Positions 5,090-6,345 of a stretch of 6,345 nt of DNA are shown in pieces. The translations under genes and the position numbers were made by a program. Below the pieces are notes generated by a model, which ran no database searches, was not told the origin of the DNA, and worked only from the letters and a program-made list of their open reading frames with translations. This DNA is from Clostridia bacterium (GTDB taxonomy: Bacteria; Bacillota; Clostridia; Oscillospirales; Acutalibacteraceae). How positions within the stretch are numbered: the stretch's first letter is position 1; each line of letters starts with the position of its first letter. The DNA lies in contig CAAGJJ010000048.1 in the NCBI GenBank assembly GCA_900770165.1, forward strand, positions 1-6,345, in the 5' to 3' direction.

Positions 5090-6061
5090 TCAGGAATTAC
5101 TAATAAAATTTTGTAATTGCTTAAGATGAGAACGTTGCTGGGTTCCCAAAATTTGATTACATACGTTTGCTGGAAGCTGATTACGTAATTCATCAGTCAA
5201 TGAAATAAACGCATTCAAAAATTGTTTACATGTTGTCTTGGATTCTCCCATTTTTCTCAAAACATATGTCAAAAGAATAATATACGCATAAATATATTTA
5301 AAATCAAGATTTAGAATTCCAACTTCTGCTTCTAACAGAGTCACTAATCTTTGATTTATTTTACCCGTTCTGAATCTTGTATCAAAAATAATATTATTAT
5401 GTGCAACCGCATTTCTAAGATCCTTTAACGAGTATATAATATACTCTGTTATTTTTCCATCTGAATCAAGATTGTTGGGAAGATGTAATGTTGCTGATGT
5501 ACATAACTTAACATCAGAATTTGCACATGCAAAAAATGTACCAAATTCTCCAAGCGTAAGAGATTCAAATATTGCCCATATCGGTATTGATTTATCTGCA
5601 TCAAAAAAATGATTCACTGTTTTTTTATTATTTCCATAATCTCGAATCAATGCACTATTTATCTTACCTTTGAGCATCATTCTCTTAGCATATTGCTTAT
5701 GATACATATCACTTCCCGGAGTATATGATCGATAATCAGTAATTGCTTTGTTAAAAATAGCATCCAAATTCTCCGATTTTGCGTTTTTCAAAGTTGATTC
5801 AATAACATAACTTTTTAGAGCATTTTCAATAAACATTACTTTAGGGTAAAAAAGTGCTTTTAAATGCATATCAAATTTATTCAAAGCAATAATTTCATCT
5901 AAAGATGTAAACTGAATTCTCTGGCTTGGTATACGAATAAAACGATATCCCTTAAAGCCATGGTAATATCCCATGTTTCGTAAATCCTGTGCTTGATTAC
6001 TTTTAACAGCAATATGATGTTTTGTCCTCAAATATTTCATTAACTGGTTTATTGTTAACAT
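5090..6061 (-). CDS. Abi_2 (AbiD/AbiF-like) abortive-infection family protein with HEPN motif
   Basis: This 323-residue soluble protein fits the Abi_2 family in order. N-terminal 'LRNMGYYHGFKGYRF' (27-41) corresponds to the family's 'L...NYY...GY' segment. 'NKFDMHLKALFYPKVMFIENALKSYV' spans 61-86, with FD at 63-64 and E79. 'PIWAIFESLTLGEFGTFF' (160-177) is the typical PIW-E-LTFG block. 'LRNAVAHNN' (215-223) gives the RNxxxH motif with R216 and H221, the catalytic pair of HEPN RNases. Such proteins arrest phage-infected cells, and their HEPN motif points to RNA cleavage; this is inferred, not shown, for this gene. ATG at 6061 follows AAGGGG by 6 bases. It is first in the block after the tRNA-Arg and is followed 40 bases later by the small RNA, suggesting an RNA-controlled toxin module. 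Length and motifs look intact. Confidence 0.85.
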   Translation of the reverse strand: MLTINQLMKYLRTKHHIAVKSNQAQDLRNMGYYHGFKGYRFIRIPSQRIQFTSLDEIIALNKFDMHLKALFYPKVMFIENALKSYVIESTLKNAKSENLDAIFNKAITDYRSYTPGSDMYHKQYAKRMMLKGKINSALIRDYGNNKKTVNHFFDADKSIPIWAIFESLTLGEFGTFFACANSDVKLCTSATLHLPNNLDSDGKITEYIIYSLKDLRNAVAHNNIIFDTRFRTGKINQRLVTLLEAEVGILNLDFKYIYAYIILLTYVLRKMGESKTTCKQFLNAFISLTDELRNQLPANVCNQILGTQQRSHLKQLQNFISNS

Positions 6062-6130
6062 TACTTTCCCCTTCCATGTATGTACTATATATCTTACAAA
6101 ATTTTTCCAATCATCCTTCTATTTTCATAT

Positions 6131-6159
6131 ATATTAACATATCTGTATATAGGTAACAA
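6131..6159 (-). promoter_or_regulatory. Likely promoter of the Abi_2 gene
   Basis: On - TTGTTA (6154-6159) and TAATAT (6131-6136) are 17 bases apart. Each matches four of six consensus positions. Transcription would start near 6124, leaving about 60 bases of AT-rich leader before the ATG at 6061. Confidence 0.4.
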
Positions 6160-6160
6160 T

Positions 6161-6203
6161 AACCACCTCGTAGAGTTGGAAGTTTGAAATCCAACCGCAA
6201 CTT
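6161..6203 (-). other. Structured leader segment upstream of the Abi_2 gene
   Basis: On - the segment begins TTGCGGTTGG (6200-6191) and forms a hairpin GTTGGA/TCCAAC (6190-6195 with 6175-6180) with a 9-base loop, followed by CTCTACGAGGTGG. Its opening matches that of the small RNA (TTGCGGTGGG, 5043-5034) at 9 of 10 positions, also just before a hairpin. It has no U-rich terminator and no clear promoter of its own. It may be a second, diverged RNA of the module, an RNA control site, or a coincidence. Confidence 0.35.
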
Positions 6204-6218
6204 TAATAAAATTCTGTA

Positions 6219-6239
6219 TTAAACAAGCAGCAACGATTC
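6219..6239. repeat. Right copy of the imperfect direct repeat
   Basis: TTAAACAAGCAGCAAC plus GATTC overlaps the tRNA terminator and matches 3339-3362 with one 1-base and one 4-base gap. If real, the left copy would be a duplicated tRNA-flank end created when the block entered. Confidence 0.3.
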
Positions 6240-6254
6240 CCATCGCCACTGCTT
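6221..6254 (-). terminator. Terminator of the tRNA-Arg transcript
   Basis: On - AAGCAGTGGCGAT pairs with ATCGTTGCTGCTT (6242-6254 with 6225-6237) in a 13-bp stem with three G-U pairs and a GGGA loop, followed by GTTTAAT. The wobble pairs become mismatches on the other strand, so it works for minus-strand RNA. It starts 19 bases after the tRNA end. Confidence 0.6.
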
Positions 6255-6272
6255 ATCACTTCTTAATATAAA

Positions 6273-6344
6273 TGTTCCCACCCAGAGTCGAACTGGGGAT
6301 TGAGACTTAGGAGGTCCCCGTTATATCCACTTAACTATGAGAAC
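6273..6344 (-). tRNA. tRNA-Arg, anticodon CCU
   Basis: A complete cloverleaf can be read. The acceptor GUUCUCA/UGGGAAC has one G-U pair, and the discriminator is A at 6273. The D arm is GUUA/UAAC. The anticodon stem GGGAC/GUCUC has one G-U pair, and loop CUCCUAA places CCU at positions 34-36. The variable loop is AAUC. The T arm is CCCAG/CUGGG with loop UUCGACU. The 3' CCA is not encoded. It reads AGG codons. The accessory block with the Abi gene lies immediately downstream of its 3' end, the usual side for island insertion at tRNA genes. Confidence 0.95.
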
Positions 6345-6345
6345 A

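Noticed and set aside
4912..5193. Minus-strand open frame of 93 codons
   Set aside because: It overlaps the end of the Abi gene in another frame and passes through the small-RNA promoter, both hairpins and the T runs; no good start signal.
6161..6203. CRISPR-like repeat with an internal hairpin beside a HEPN gene
   Set aside because: It occurs once, with no spaced copies; the only similarity is a 10-base motif in the small RNA.
6273..6293. Search for a second copy of the tRNA-Arg 3' end as an attachment site
   Set aside because: No matching copy of this segment was found by eye elsewhere in the window; the other att copy, if any, lies outside or has been lost.

Overview
The window looks like a low-GC Firmicutes chromosome, most likely a Lachnospiraceae-type gut Clostridium. 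The inference rests on strong AGGAGG-like ribosome binding sites, AT-rich codon use, a MraY form with an HDH motif, and a tRNA-Arg(CCU) without encoded CCA. The species cannot be named from this window.

Left part (1-2930), ordinary-looking chromosome: the 3' end of a mraY-type gene on + (1-363) faces a DEDDh 3'-5' exonuclease gene on - (436-1401), and the two share one perfect 13-bp bidirectional terminator hairpin. Upstream of the exonuclease is a palindrome-rich spacer (1408-1597) that carries its extended -10 promoter. Next come two adjacent minus-strand genes of unknown function (2930 to 1598), probably one transcript.

Middle (2931-3436): no intact gene. A plus-strand stretch (about 2968-3251) reads as a broken small membrane protein and ends at a strong hairpin terminator (3286-3325).

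Right part (about 3340-6235), a more AT-rich accessory block immediately downstream of a tRNA-Arg gene: read on -, it holds tRNA-Arg(CCU) and its terminator, a structured leader, an Abi_2-family abortive-infection protein with a HEPN-type RNxxxH motif (6061-5090), a very short promoter-hairpin-terminator unit that I interpret as a free-standing small RNA of about 65 nt (5048-4984), a second hairpin/dyad (4930-4963), and a multi-spanning membrane metalloprotease of M48 type (4852-3437). An imperfect direct repeat at 3339-3362 and 6219-6239 brackets the block and could mark its insertion.

The most interesting content is the Abi_2 HEPN protein paired with a small structured RNA, with a membrane protease downstream. 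HEPN proteins of this kind are toxin-like RNases in known defence systems. The working model is a phage-defence or toxin-antitoxin module in which the RNA controls the protein; the role of the M48 protein in it is open. No integrase, transposase or CRISPR array is visible.
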